From the NCBI RefSeq assembly GCF_963576675.1, contig NC_088910.1, positions 31,374,531 through 31,438,530 on the forward strand: a stretch of 64,000 nt of DNA, given 5' to 3'. Position 1 is the first letter of the stretch, and each line of letters begins with the position of its first letter. The stretch comes from Euphorbia lathyris. Lineage: Eukaryota; Streptophyta; Magnoliopsida; Malpighiales; Euphorbiaceae. The notes beneath the pieces are model-generated. The model did no database searches and was not told the DNA's origin. It was given only the letters and a program-made list of their open reading frames with translations. Positions 1-10,751 of this stretch are shown here, in pieces. A program made the translations under genes and the position numbers.

Positions 1-1486
1 TGACCCAATAACATTTTTCAGGTGGGAGATCTTCAAATGGTTCATTCGAGTTCTCACATTCCTCACCACCTAGACCGAGTTCTAAAGAGGCATTTCTCAT
101 GTTAAGGTCAACTTCCTCAATACATTCATCTATTAGCGCATCTACAAAGTTACAACTTTTGGAGCGTTCTTGAGGAAATTTCATAGACTCATAAACGTTA
201 AATGTTACCTCTTCGTCCTGCACCCTTAGGACCAATTTACCTCCATGGACGTCTATTAGTGTCCTACCGGTTGCAAGGAACGGTCTCCCAAGAAGAATGG
301 GGACGGAGTCATCTTCTTCCATGTCGAGGACCACAAAATCGACCGGGAAGATCAGTTTGTCCACCTTCACCAATACATCCTCAACTATGCCTCTAGGCCG
401 TGCGATCGACCTATCCGCTAGCTGCAGTGCCATGTTTGTTGGTTTAGGCTCTCCGAGTCCCAATTTCCTGAAAATTGATAAAGGCATAAGATTAATACTT
501 GCTCCTAAATCGCATAATGCCCTATCTATGTGCATGTTGCCTATCCTACACGGGATGGTAAAGCTCCTTTGATCTTTAAGCTTGGGGGGTAGTTTATGGG
601 TGATTATGGCCGAGCATTGTTCTGTTAAAGCCACTATCTCATTCTCCCCAAACTTTTTCTTTTTCGACAACATGTCTTTAAGAAATTTTGCATAGTTCAG
701 CATTTCCTCTAGTGCTTCCATTAATGGAATATTGATTTCTAATCTACTAAGGATTTCTGAAAACCGAGCAAATTTCTTATCTAAGTTGGCCTTTTTCTGT
801 TTCTGAGGGAATGGCAGTTTTGGTGCATAAGGCCTAACTACTTTTTCTACAGCTACTTTAGGAGCTGGAGTTTCAGACGCGGGACCGGGGTTGCTTACCA
901 CTTCCGGTTCCCTACTTACCTGAGGTGACGGATGCGTTTGCGATGGAGGTGCCACGAGTGTGTCCACTTCCTTGCCGCTCCTTAGGGCGATGGCTTGAAT
1001 TGCCTCCTCTTGTAAGAGGAACGCCTCTTGGCATTCCCTTTCTTCCTGTCTGATTGCGGCAAGCTAGTTACTTAGGGTCCTGCATGCCTCCTCGTTGGCT
1101 GCCAGTCGGACGGATATCTCTCTTAAGAGGGTCATTATTCCTTCTGAGCACTCTGTTTGCCTGCCATAAAAATCAGAGTTAGAATGGGGACATGGAAGGG
1201 TATCCACGGGTGCCATGTAGGGCGCCGGTGGATATCGTGTATGCTCCTGATCGTAATAGTTGTAAGTTGAGGGTTCAGAATTATACCTTTGATGATTACC
1301 CAAGTAACTTACATTCTCACCTCTAGGTATGTAATAGTTGATGTGGCATACCCTACCGGGGTGATTCTGGCCACATCTCTCGCAAAATGGTGTCCTTGGT
1401 TGGTTATTACGGCTGTATGAAGCCACAAGGAAATCCATTTTTGTGTTGAGATCGTTCATGGACGGATTTGACGCTCTGTTGTCCAT
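1..1486 (-). pseudogene. Element A gag C-terminus plus aspartic protease polyprotein
   Basis: A minus-strand frame is open from 1486 to the window edge except for one amber stop at 1064-1066. Residues 35-47 form a zinc knuckle with Cys35, Cys38, His42 and Cys47, one residue shorter than the canonical CX2CX4HX4C. Downstream, near 500-515, is the retropepsin active site DLGAS, followed by the ILLGRPFL strand typical of LTR-element proteases. Family gag proteins normally have several hundred residues of capsid before the knuckle. Here the frame starts only about 210 nt from the primer-binding site, so the capsid part is missing or lies in a lost segment. The product would process the polyprotein in virus-like particles. 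The start at 1486 is the first Met and is tentative. Confidence 0.8.
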
Positions 1487-1699
1487 AGTTGCTGGAAGAA
1501 CGATTTTATAAGTACAAGTAATGTTACAGAATTTAAGTAATAGTATATCAACAAGTATTTATGTATACAAGTATAAGTTATAGTCGAATATAAGCAAGTA
1601 TATATATAAACAAGTATAAATGATATTAACAAAGAATTTTCACAAAGAATGCCTAAACTAACAAATCGACCTTTGGTTCGATATTGCAGAAGAAATAAA

Positions 1700-1717
1700 T
1701 CCCCGGCAACGGCGCCA
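1700..1717 (-). other. Primer-binding site of element A (tRNA-Asp)
   Basis: On the minus strand the 18 nt TGGCGCCGTTGCCGGGGA are complementary to the 3' end of plant tRNA-Asp including CCA, the usual primer of Athila/Tat elements. It lies six bases inside the 5' LTR. Confidence 0.9.
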
Positions 1718-2682
1718 AAAACTTGATGCGCCCCACGGCGTTTGCACCGCGAGACTCACTAAGGGATAAGTGTACCCCGTCGTTATCAAGTAATAAATTT
1801 CTGGTTAAGTCCAGGTTATCGTCCACAGGATTTATTTCTGCAAGTATCGAGCTACTCGGTTTCAGGTGTTATCTAGGCTTAGGGGGTTTTGAGTTTGTTT
1901 GTTTAAGTTAATCTACTCCTAGGTTGAATTATACTAATCCTAACTAAGTTATTTGATTCTAACTAAGTTATTCTATGCCTAATTAAGTTACTCTACCCCT
2001 AATTAAGTTAAACTACTCCTAATTGATCTTTCACTAATGCAATTATCCGAAGGAACATGGTATGAACGATAATAATGGAGATAGATTATTAAGTCTATTG
2101 AGTAGAAACCTAATATGAGTCACTTGTATTCAAGGCGATTAACCCTACTTACCCTCCTGAAGTTCCTAGCGCGTGATTCCCTAAGGCCGAAACTAGGTCT
2201 AAGGCTCAGTAAATTGGCGCTTAATCAACTAAGAGGTCGTCAATCTCCTAGGCTCTGACTAGGTCAGATTCAGCTCGCAATATGTGCCTACTAGATTTTG
2301 GGGTTTTGAATGAGTTAAACCAATTGAATAAAGCGTAAGACAGAGATTAGACAAATAATCATAGAACAAAACAAGAGCTAAATTATTATTAAAGGCGAAG
2401 ATAAATGTCACAAGATACAATAAGTCAAGTTCGGCAACTGTATCAAAGAGTACAAACAAGGAAAGATAAAAGGAGATACAAAAATCCCTTTCAGGGAACA
2501 TGTTTACTCTGCAGCCGGTGACTTAATCTTAAGGACGGACCTTGATAATTCCTCGAGAAAAAGCTTTGAAGGAGCTTCAATGGAGGTCGAAGAAGAAGAT
2601 GGAGGAGATGGAGAGGAATTACAAGGGGAAAGCTAAGATAATTTACAAAAACGAAAGATGTCTAAATTACATTGGAAAAACT

Positions 2683-2692
2683 CTATTTATAG
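2683..2692 (-). promoter_or_regulatory. TATA box of A LTR
   Basis: The minus strand reads CTATAAATAG, placed as expected between the GC-rich U3 cluster and U5. Confidence 0.7.
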
Positions 2693-2809
2693 GCGTGGCT
2701 CGGCCCTCTTTTTAACCTATTTTCGTGTCCTTATTGGTGTAGGAAGTCGTGGGGTCCATCGTGGCTTCGTGGGGGAGGAATTGGTCTTTTTGACCAATTC
2801 CCGCAGGTC

Positions 2810-2940
2810 TGCTCGCCGAGCAGGGCGAGCTGCTCGGCGAGCAAGGCTACTCGCGACGAGCAGCGCCCTGCAAGGCGAGTAGGCGCCTGGCGGGCTGCTC
2901 GGCGAGCAGGCATGGCCTACGGAGGCCCGCTCGTCGAGCG
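2810..2940 (-). promoter_or_regulatory. Palindrome cluster in the U3 of A LTR
   Basis: This is a GC-rich cluster of interrupted palindromes of the form TGCTCGNCGAGCA. Centres are at 2816, 2837, 2902 and 2934, with a weaker CTCG-CGA-CGAG at 2855. The first two are 13 bp long with a one-base centre and are 21 bp apart. The cluster lies about 120-250 bp upstream of the TATA box in element orientation. A role as protein-binding dyads is inference. Confidence 0.6.
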
Positions 2941-3342
2941 TTTTTGCCCGGCATGCCGTTGATGCTTGCCGACTGCCGTCGATGCCCTTTTTCGCCCGAA
3001 CTTACACCTGCGCACGTACAGAAACTCCAGATAACATTAGTCCAAAGGCTAAATTGATCCGCCAATCGCTTATTTTGAGCAAACGCTTCGTTTGGTGCGA
3101 CTTTTGACGGACCAATTAGCTTCAAAAGATAACGGAATTATACTATGCATGCTATTTTGGCCGTAATTGCCTAGATTGGTCATAAAACGAGCCTAAACAA
3201 TGAAAAATAAATAAAACGTTTCCAATTTCTAACTAACTCACACAAAAGCATTTAAATGTGAGAAATGCTCGCTTATTAACTAAATAATGTTAAAACCCGT
3301 CCTAAAACCGTACCCAAAGATAGGGGTTTTTGACCCCTATCA

Positions 3343-3946
3343 GAAGAACCCTATCTTTTCAGGTTGTGCGCCGACCAAATTATTCGCCGGTGTATATCTC
3401 AAGAGGAGGGACATGCTGTTCTAAGCCATTGTCATGACAAAGAAGCAGGAGGACATCATAGCGCTAGCAGGACTGCAGCCAAAGTACTTCAATCAGGTTT
3501 TTTTTTGCCAACACTTTTTAAAGATGCCAATGTGTTCGTTCGCACTTGCAATGAGTGCCAACGAAGAGGCAATATTTCAGCTAGAAATGCCATGCCCCTC
3601 AATAATATAGTTGTTTGTGAAATTTTTGATATATGGGGAATAGATTTTATGGGACCATTCCCTACATCTTTTGGGCATATAAATATATCCTAGTAGTTGT
3701 TGATTATGTGAGCAAGTGGGTTGAAGCAATGGCTAGCCCCACCAATGACGCCCGTGTGGTTGTAAAATTCATGAAAAGGCTGTTTGCCAGATTCGGTGTC
3801 CCACGAGCGATCATTAGTGATCAAGGAACCCACTTTTGCAATGCCAAATTTGAGAAGCTGATGGGCAAGCTTGGAGTCTCTCATAGAATTGCCACACCTT
3901 ACCATCCACAAACGAGTGGACAAGTGGAGATTTCGAATCGTGAAAT
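3343..3946 (+). pseudogene. Element B integrase, N-terminal part (interrupted)
   Basis: This encodes the zinc-binding HHCC domain (His and Cys pairs around SHCHDKEAGGHH and TCNECQ) and the start of the DDE core. The first Asp is in GIDFMGPFP and the second in ISDQGTHF; the glutamate segment ends at SNREI, where element C interrupts. A small indel between about 3660 and 3690 shifts the frame, so the core is split into two overlapping frames. There is no start codon of its own because it is the middle of a polyprotein. The first codons at 3343 continue from sequence on the far side of element A. Integrase would join element cDNA to host DNA in the nucleus; this copy cannot. Confidence 0.85.
3942..3946. 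repeat. Target site duplication of element C (left copy)
   Basis: GAAAT at 3942-3946 is repeated at 10747-10751 directly after the right LTR. Removing one copy and C restores B's integrase frame. Confidence 0.95.
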
Positions 3947-4183
3947 TGATAGGGGTATTTTACCCCTATCTTTTAGCGTGATTTACGGGTTGATTTTAGA
4001 AGAAATAAATAAGTTTAATTACAAAATATAATGCTTTGAATAAAATAACAAAATAATAATAAACTCCGTACTTTCGGTCAATTTCCCCTGTTTTTGATTA
4101 GTTTAGGAAATAAAAACGTCAAGCTAACTCAGCTCGCAAGATTTGTATTTCAGGTACAAGCAAGGAGCAAAAACCTACTCAGA

Positions 4184-4632
4184 TACGCAGGGCGTATCAC
4201 CCCTTACGCAGGGCGTAAAACATGGTGTCAGCAATAATTGCCTTATCTTCGGACGCCATGTGGAATTGACTCAGCATACGCGGGGCGTATGCCACCCTAC
4301 GCGAGGCGTATGAAATATGTCGTAAATAATTGGCCTTATCCTGAAAGTCAGACTGCACTGTCTCCTCGAGTCAACTCATATACATGGGGCGTATCAGGCA
4401 GTCCCGCAATGATAAAAGATCAGAGACTCTTTTACGCGGGGCGTGTTTCAACTACGCACGGCGTAAAAGCTCCAGTTCCAGCGAGAAAACTTCAGAGACT
4501 CAAACACGCGGGGCGTACTCCAGCTACGCAGGGCGTGTTTGAGACAATTAGACATGGAACTGGTCCACATGCAGGAGATTTCTGACGGAATGGGCATTTA
4601 CGCGGGGCGTAGTCCACCTTACGCAGGGTGTA
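4184..4632 (+). promoter_or_regulatory. Paired TACGC-NNN-GCGTA dyads in U3 of C
   Basis: Thirteen-bp interrupted palindromes TACGCRGGGCGTA occur in pairs. Centres are 4190/4211, 4283/4304, 4439/4459, 4511/4531 and 4605/4626, so every pair is 20 or 21 bp apart. A single degenerate copy lies near 4388, where the 3' LTR has a full pair. The array ends about 80 bp before the TATA box. This fits a composite enhancer read on one helical face, but the function is inferred. Confidence 0.7.
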
Positions 4633-4709
4633 TCATGGGATTTCTGCACCAAATAATGTTGCTCCATACTTGTGCTTTGTGAAATTACAACATTGCCCTT
4701 GCTTGATGT

Positions 4710-4719
4710 TTATAAATAG
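4710..4719 (+). promoter_or_regulatory. TATA box of C 5' LTR
   Basis: TTATAAATAG lies 80 bp downstream of the palindrome array. The same box is at 9710-9719 in the 3' LTR. Confidence 0.75.
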
Positions 4720-5752
4720 GAAGCTCTTGAACCCCATTTGACACAACTAGAAAGAGAGCAAAAACTATACTTATTTGATTATTGTAGTTTAGATTTATCT
4801 TAGGCTTTGTGTAACTAAATTCTCCCATCTCAAGAGCTTGTCCATTGCTCCCGGCGTTTCACCAAAGTTCCGCTCCATCTCCGCACACCAAGCCCGAGAG
4901 TTCCACCATTCAAGTCCTTAGAGACGGCTTTTGAGTCCGGTTAGCTAGTTCCGAGGGTGGATTCTTCCCTTACACTTGCTAATTAGCTTGATCTCATCCT
5001 ATGTACTAGGCTTGTTTGTAATCCATATTTACATCTTTCATATTTATAATCTATGATTCTTAATCTCTTTTTTATATATATGTGTTGATATTTGTTGCTT
5101 GCTTTGATACCCGTAATTGATTATTGTGTAGGGGAACGCGATTTCCGATGCCATTCGGGCTATCTTTAGGGATTCATATAGGTGTTGCCTTACCGGAAGT
5201 GACAAACCGGAAACCGTAGGAATTGACAAGCCACGGAACTTACGGGCCCTAATTTCAGGTCCCAAGCATTAGACACGTCTTGACTAGGAACCACGTAGTC
5301 TAAGCACTTCACGGGTCGGTCGAACTACACGTAGTCGTCTTTGTAAGAGCAAAACATCAACCATATATGCATTAAGAGTCGTTATAAGTCATAATTATAT
5401 CTTATCGCCATCCGCATCACCTCCTAGAGTTTTGTTACATAAATGTGCCTCTAGTTAGGAATAGTTTGTAGTTGTGTCTCACACCAACCTCAAAGTATTC
5501 GCCGCTTAAATAACGTATAAAACCGAGTCGTTTAATACTTGCAATTATAAATCTCGTGGATTCGATACCCGGTCTTAACCGGATTATTACTTGATGACGA
5601 GGTACACTTGCCCCTAAGTAGTGACGTCTAGTGAACATAAAGCATTGAGAAAGACCACATCCATAGGTATAAATAACTTATCATAATATCCACATATACA
5701 TTTCGGTCGTAGCGAAAATACGACCACCTAGACGAAACTACTATCAAGTTTT

Positions 5753-5770
5753 TGGCACCTTTGCCGAGGA
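5753..5770 (+). other. Primer-binding site of element C (tRNA-Asp-like)
   Basis: TGGCACCTTTGCCGAGGA differs from the perfect tRNA-Asp complement at three positions. It starts seven bases after the LTR end. Confidence 0.8.
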
Positions 5771-5917
5771 TTTATAATTTCTTGCAATATTAGACAAAAA
5801 TGTTTTATTGTTAGTTTAACCATTCTTTTTGTATAAATTGTTTATATCGACTTCTTTTATATTATTCTCTTTTTGTGAATAATTTATTTTGTTGTTAGTA
5901 ATGATCTTTTTCATGGT

Positions 5918-6496
5918 ATGATGCCTTATAGTCGTCATCTGTGGGATGACCACAAGGATGACGGATGTTCGCACCAACAATCAACCTCGCAACTCGATGT
6001 GGTAATCTCTATGCTTAAAGATATTCATGTGAGATTATCTAACACTGAGGCATTTTGTAGGGATTTGGGAAATCAAATCGCTAGATTGAAGTCTCGTATC
6101 GATTCAACCGCGGACGAATCAATTAGAGACGCCAATCCGGGTGATCAAAATGTGGTACTCGAGTTAATTGAGCCTTCTCAAGAGGACTCTCCAAATTCCG
6201 AAGGCCTTCTCAGTTGCGAGGAAACGGAGATCCTAATCGATGCGCCGTTTGTGTGCGGGCCCATGGAAAAGACTCCAAAACTAGAAGAGTTTGAGGTTCC
6301 TTCTACCTCGGAATATTTCGCTCTTTTTGAACTACCAAAGGAGTCAAAAAGGGAGCAAACTAAACTCTTCAATAATTTCTGTAAATATAGTTTTTGGTTT
6401 TTGTTAAATTTTTTTGAAGCTAACAATCCGTTTTGTAGGTACGGATTATTTATTCAAGAATTTGCATTTCTAACGCGAATGGAAGCATGCACCTAG
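5918..6496 (+). pseudogene. Gag-tail-like ORF of element C
   Basis: This is a 192-residue frame starting 150 nt after the primer-binding site. Its first third (MLKDIHVRLSNTEAFCRDLG) resembles the segment after the zinc knuckle in element A (LLREISVRLAANEEACRTL), so it looks like a C-terminal gag remnant. No zinc knuckle, capsid or protease motif is seen. The rest is acidic and uncharacterised. The last 40 codons may be read-through of noncoding sequence. Whether it is translated is unknown. Confidence 0.5.
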
Positions 6497-6832
6497 GAGG
6501 AAATGCTAAGTCGAGCTCACCGACTATAACGTAGCGCTTCTTGGGAGGCAACCCAAGCTCGAATAAAGTTTAATTTTATGTCTTTAATTTACTTTTAAGT
6601 TATTACATTTAAGTTATTATTGTGTGCTTAATTATTTTTTCTTACATTTTATTAGGTGTTCGTGTAATTTTGTGTCAATTCGGTGGGACAATCTGGAAGA
6701 AAATTGTAAGTATTGACGTTGGCAAAAAAAAAATAATAATAAAACAAAAATGGAAAAAATGAAAAAAATGAAAAAATTATTTTATTTTATTTTTGGAATA
6801 TATAATATATTTATGTTGATTTAAAAAAAAAT

Positions 6833-6990
6833 GTGCAGCTGGCCGCTGTGGCACGGGGGGCGTGCGCGGCAGCACGCCCCGCGCGCAAGCGCTGCCACAG
6901 CTCCAAGAGCTGTGGCACGCGGGGCACACGGCAGCATGCCCCACGTGCAGCGTTGCCCAGCGCTAGGCACCGCCGCTACGCGACGCCCGC
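6833..6990 (+). other. GC-rich inverted-repeat island inside element C
   Basis: This is a sharply GC-rich block inside very AT-rich interior. It contains imperfect inverted repeats, for example GGGGCGTGC against GCACGCCCC, and CTGTGGCA against TGCCACAG. No credible protein is encoded. It resembles the LTR palindromes in composition but not in motif. Confidence 0.55.
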
Positions 6991-7036
6991 CGGCCGCAAC
7001 GGGTTGAAATTTTATTTTCTTTATTAATTTTTCTTT

Positions 7037-7075
7037 TTAACACAAAAAAAAGATATATATATATATATAAATAAA

Positions 7076-7108
<33 letters not shown>

Positions 7109-7115
7109 AAAAATA

Positions 7116-7147
<32 letters not shown>

Positions 7148-7230
7148 TATATATATATATATAAAAAAATAATATATAAATATATATATATATAAAAAAA
7201 TAATATATATATATATATATATATACATTA
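7037..7230. repeat. AT-rich low-complexity tract in element C
   Basis: Runs of (TA)n alternate with short A-rich stretches. The frames open across it are low-complexity artefacts. Confidence 0.9.
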
Positions 7231-7239
7231 ATAATCTTT

Positions 7240-8909
7240 CAATCCAATTTAAATTTTAAATTTTAAATTTTAAATAAATGCAAACCGAGTTCAAGAATTG
7301 ATACCTCGAATACTTCACAAGTCATTGCTTTCGGAAGCGGAACATGTCATATCCACCACCATTAGAAGATGTTTGAGGGAGTCTTCTCTACCTTACTCTA
7401 TTTCTTTACACCTTGTGCTTCAAATTTATTTCGCAATGTCGGAACTTATTGCGTTTTTAAGTGTAAGGAGGGATAGGTAGATAACCCTCTATCTTTCAAT
7501 TTAATTTTTGTTTTTGTTTTCTTTTCTTTTACAACGTCCTTGGAATAGACGTCATTTTAATAACGCGGAAGGTCGTGCAACCCCGCACCTTCAGTTTGTT
7601 TTGCACTAACAAAAACAAAAATAAAAATCAAATAAACAACAAAATAATTAAACTAACTTATTGATTCTTAAATTTTTTCGACACACTAACCTCCCTCGGA
7701 AATAAATTAAATGTTCTGTTATTTGTCCTTAAATAAAAAAACGGAACACAAAGGATCGATTTTAGTGAGAAATTTTAGTCTTAATTTTGAAGTTCTAGAA
7801 TTTATGCAAAGCCTAGGTTTATACTAAACAAAAGCATTGAGTCCTAACCCACATGACATCTCCATAATGAAATTTAAAAAGGCAATAAAAATGGGATGTT
7901 TGAAAATTTAGCGAAGACTCGATAGTACAAAATTTAACCCGAATCTTTGTGAGATATTTTTGAGCCTAAAAGAGTTCGTACGAGAACTCTATGTCCTTCA
8001 CAATTTTTTGAGAGCTTTGACTTCTCTCGACTCATAGAATTTGCACCTAATACCGGGTTTAGTACACTTATTTTGGTTAAAATGGCAATAGATGATAAAA
8101 CGAATCCACTTAGTCTAATCCTTTTCTCAGTTTATTTTTCTCGTTTTTATTAACCTCTAGGAAACCCCCTTTGAGCCTCTTAACCATTTTTTGTCGTTAA
8201 CACCCTATTCAACATTTAACCCTTTTTCTCTAGATTAAATACCGATAAAATTAAGTCGCACCCAAAATAATCCAAGGGCCTTGACGAATAAGCACCAAAA
8301 GTCTTCGAAGTCGTTTTTGTGCCGCTCTCAAAACAAAAAGAAAAAGAAAAAAATAAAGAGCAAAAAGGCATTTTCAAGCTCCACCCGAGCAATTTCGGAT
8401 ATATTTTATGAACTCGCTAAGTCCAAAGTAAAATACGGTGCGATCACTAAAATGGTATTTAAACTCGAGCTTTCAAAAAACTAACCACTAAAAAGCCATC
8501 CACATTACAAACCCCCCTCCCGGTTCATTTTTAATATTGCCAAGACCATAACATAGGAGGAATAACCCGGATGAAAATGCAAACTCAAAGTGATCTCGAG
8601 TAAGTGCAAAGAAGAGTGCTAAAACACCGACCCATCAAAGATCGAGCGTAAGAGTGAAATCCCTTGGTGAGGTACTATTGGGTTCTCAAAAGATAATCAA
8701 CCCCTGTCAATATTGCCTACTAATCTTGATCATGGAGATTTCAGACAAAGTTTTGTACTCAAGTGTTTGCGTAGGTACTTACCGAAACCTTTGCATAAAA
8801 CCGTAACTTTGAAATCACGCACTTGGCAAAACCAACCTTCGGTTTGTTTCTTAATTTTCTCAATCCCTTGTCTTTCGATTTCTTTTACTTGAGGACAAGT
8901 AAAACTTTA
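7240..8909 (+). other. Noncoding 3' interior of element C
   Basis: No gene is recognisable. The stretch corresponds to the pre-polypurine-tract region of the family. It includes the block CCCCCTTTGAGCCTCTTAACC near 8165-8185, also found in E, E2 and G, and the phrase ACTTGAGGACAAGTAAAA just before the polypurine tract. Confidence 0.6.
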
Positions 8910-8924
8910 AAGTCCGAGGAGGTT
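8910..8924 (+). other. Polypurine tract of element C
   Basis: A purine-rich run, AAGTCCGAGGAGGTT, lies directly before the 3' LTR, where plus-strand DNA synthesis would be primed. Two C residues interrupt it. Confidence 0.7.
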
Positions 8925-10746
8925 TGATAGTGGTATTTTACCCCTATCTTTTAGCGTGATTTACGGGTTGATTTTAGAAGAAATAAATAAGTTTAATTAC
9001 AAAATATAATGCTTTGAATAAAATAACAAAATAATAATAAACTCCGTACTTTCGGTCAATTTCCCCTGTTTTGATTAGTTTAGGAAATAAAAACGTCAAG
9101 CTAACTCGGCTCGCAAGATTTGTATTTCAGGTACAAGCAAGGAGCAAAAACCTACTCAGATACGCATGGCATATCACCCCTTACGCAGGGCGTAAAACAT
9201 GGTGTCAGCAATAATTGCCTTATCTTCGGACGCCATGTGGAATTGACTCAGTATACGCGGGGCGTATGCCACCCTACGCGAGGCGTATGACATATGTCAG
9301 AAATAATTGGCCTTATCCTGAAAGTCAGACTGCACTGTCTCCTCGAGTCAACTCTCCATACGCGGGGCGTATCACCATATACGCGGGACGTATCAGGCAG
9401 TCCCTCAATGATAAAAGATCAGAGACTCTTTTATACGGGGCGTGTTTCAACTACGCACGGCGTAAAAGCTCCAGTTCCAGCAATAAAACTTCAGAGACTC
9501 AAACACGCGGGGTGTACTCTAGCTACGCAGGGCGTGTTTGAGACAATTAGACATGGAACTGGTCCAAATGCAGGAGATTTCTGATGGAATGGGCATTTAC
9601 GCAGGGCGTAGTCCACCTTATGCAGGGCGTATCATGGGATTTCTGCACCAAATAATGTTGCTCCATACATGTGCTTTGTGAAATTACAAAATTGCCCTTG
9701 CTTGATGTTTATAAATAGGAAGCTCTTGAACCCCATTTGACACAACTAGAAAGAGAGCAAAAACTATACTTATTTGATTATTGTAGTTTAGATTTATCTT
9801 AGGCTTTGTGTAACTAAATTCTCCTATCTCAAGAGCTTGTCCGTTGCTCCCGGCGTTTCACCAAAGTTCCGCTCCATCTCCGCACACCAAGCTCGAGAGC
9901 TCCACTATTCAAGTCCTTAGAGACGGCTTTTGAGTCCGGTTAGCTAGTTCCGAGGGTGGATTCTTCCCTTACACTTGCTAATTAGCTTGATCTCATCCTA
10001 TGTACTAGGCTTGTTTGTAATCCATATTTACATCTTTCATATTTATAATCTATGATTCTTAATCTCTTTTTATATATATGTGTTGATATTTGTTGCTTGC
10101 TTTGATACCCGTAATTGATTATTGTGTAGGGGAACGTGATTTCCGACGCCATTCGGGCTATCTTTAGGGATTCATATAGGTGTTGCCTTACCGGAAGTGA
10201 CAAATAGGAAACCGTAGGAATTGACAAGCCACGGAACTTACGGGCCCTAATTTCAGGTCCCAAGCATTAGACACGCCTTGACTAGGAACCACGTAGTCTA
10301 AGCACTTCACGGGTCGGTCGAACTACACGTAGTCGTCTTTGTAAGAGCAAAACATCAACCATATATGCATTAAGAGTCGTTATAAGTCATAATTATATCT
10401 TATCGCCATCCGCATCACCTCCTAGAGTTTTGTTACATAAATTTGCCTCTAGTTAGGAATAGTTTGTAGTTGTGTCTCACACCAACCTCAAAGTATTCGC
10501 CGCTTAAATAACGTATAAAACCGAGTCGTTTAATACTTGCAATTATAAATCTTGTGGATTCGATACCCGGTCTTAACCGGATTATTACTTGATACGACGA
10601 GGTACACTTGCCCCTAAGTAGTGACGTCTAGTGAACATAGAGCATTGAGAAAGACCACATCCATAGGTATAAAGAACTTATCATAATATCCACATATACA
10701 TTTCGGTCATAGCGAAAATACGACCACATAGACAAAACTACTATCA
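8925..10746 (+). repeat. 3' LTR of element C (1822 bp)
   Basis: It begins TGATAGTGG and ends ACTATCA, followed by the GAAAT duplication at 10747-10751. Six palindrome pairs are present, centred 9167/9188, 9260/9281, 9365/9386, about 9438/9458, 9510/9530 and 9604/9625. This includes the pair degraded in the 5' LTR. Confidence 0.93.
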
Positions 10747-10751
10747 GAAAT

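Larger units (their letters stand above)
1..3342 (-). mobile_element. Athila-like Ty3/gypsy element A (5' part, runs off left edge)
   Basis: Reading on the minus strand, the order is 5' LTR (3342-1724), tRNA-Asp primer-binding site (1717-1700), a short leader, and a gag/protease frame running off the left edge. It belongs to the same family as element G at 43279-63101: LTRs and protease regions match closely. It was inserted into the integrase region of element B, whose reading frame starts right after A at 3343 with GAAGA as the expected target duplication. The other end of A, and B's upstream half, lie outside the window. Confidence 0.88.
1724..3342 (-). repeat. 5' LTR of element A (1619 bp)
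   Basis: The ends are TGAT...ATCA and match the LTR at 43279-44888 along most of the length. The minus-strand order is U3, palindrome cluster (2940-2810), TATA box (2692-2683), then R/U5 ending next to the primer-binding site. U5 carries the block ATTACTTG...GTACACTT shared with elements C and E. Confidence 0.85.
3947..5746 (+). repeat. 5' LTR of element C (1800 bp)
   Basis: The ends are TGATAGGGG...ACTATCA. It contains paired palindromes (4184-4632), a TATA box at 4710-4719 and a U5 with the cross-family block ATTACTTG...GTACACTTG near 5585-5612. It is nearly identical to 8925-10746. Confidence 0.93.
3947..10746 (+). mobile_element. Non-autonomous Athila-related LTR element C
   Basis: This is a complete 6.8-kb insertion flanked by the 5-bp duplication GAAAT. 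It has two LTRs of about 1.8 kb (3947-5746, 8925-10746), a tRNA-Asp-like primer-binding site, a polypurine tract, and a 3.2-kb interior with only a gag-tail-like frame. Protease, reverse transcriptase, RNase H and integrase are absent, so it would have depended on related elements. LTRs differ by scattered substitutions and a short indel near 4385/9365, so the insertion is not very recent. Confidence 0.92.

Noticed and set aside
202..572. Plus-strand ORFs over the left edge and again at 62721-63091
   Set aside because: They are antisense shadows of the A and G protease frames; the minus strand carries the conserved DLGAS motif.
1700..1717. Possible tRNA-Asp gene
   Set aside because: Only the 18-nt complement of the tRNA 3' end is present, next to LTR ends; no cloverleaf.
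4238..4585. ORFs across the C LTR palindrome region (also 9215-9584)
   Set aside because: The repeated YAGR-like peptides come from the TACGC dyads read in one frame; the reading frame shifts between the two LTRs.
7037..7228. Minus-strand ORF rich in Tyr and Ile
   Set aside because: It is a translation of an (AT)n low-complexity tract.
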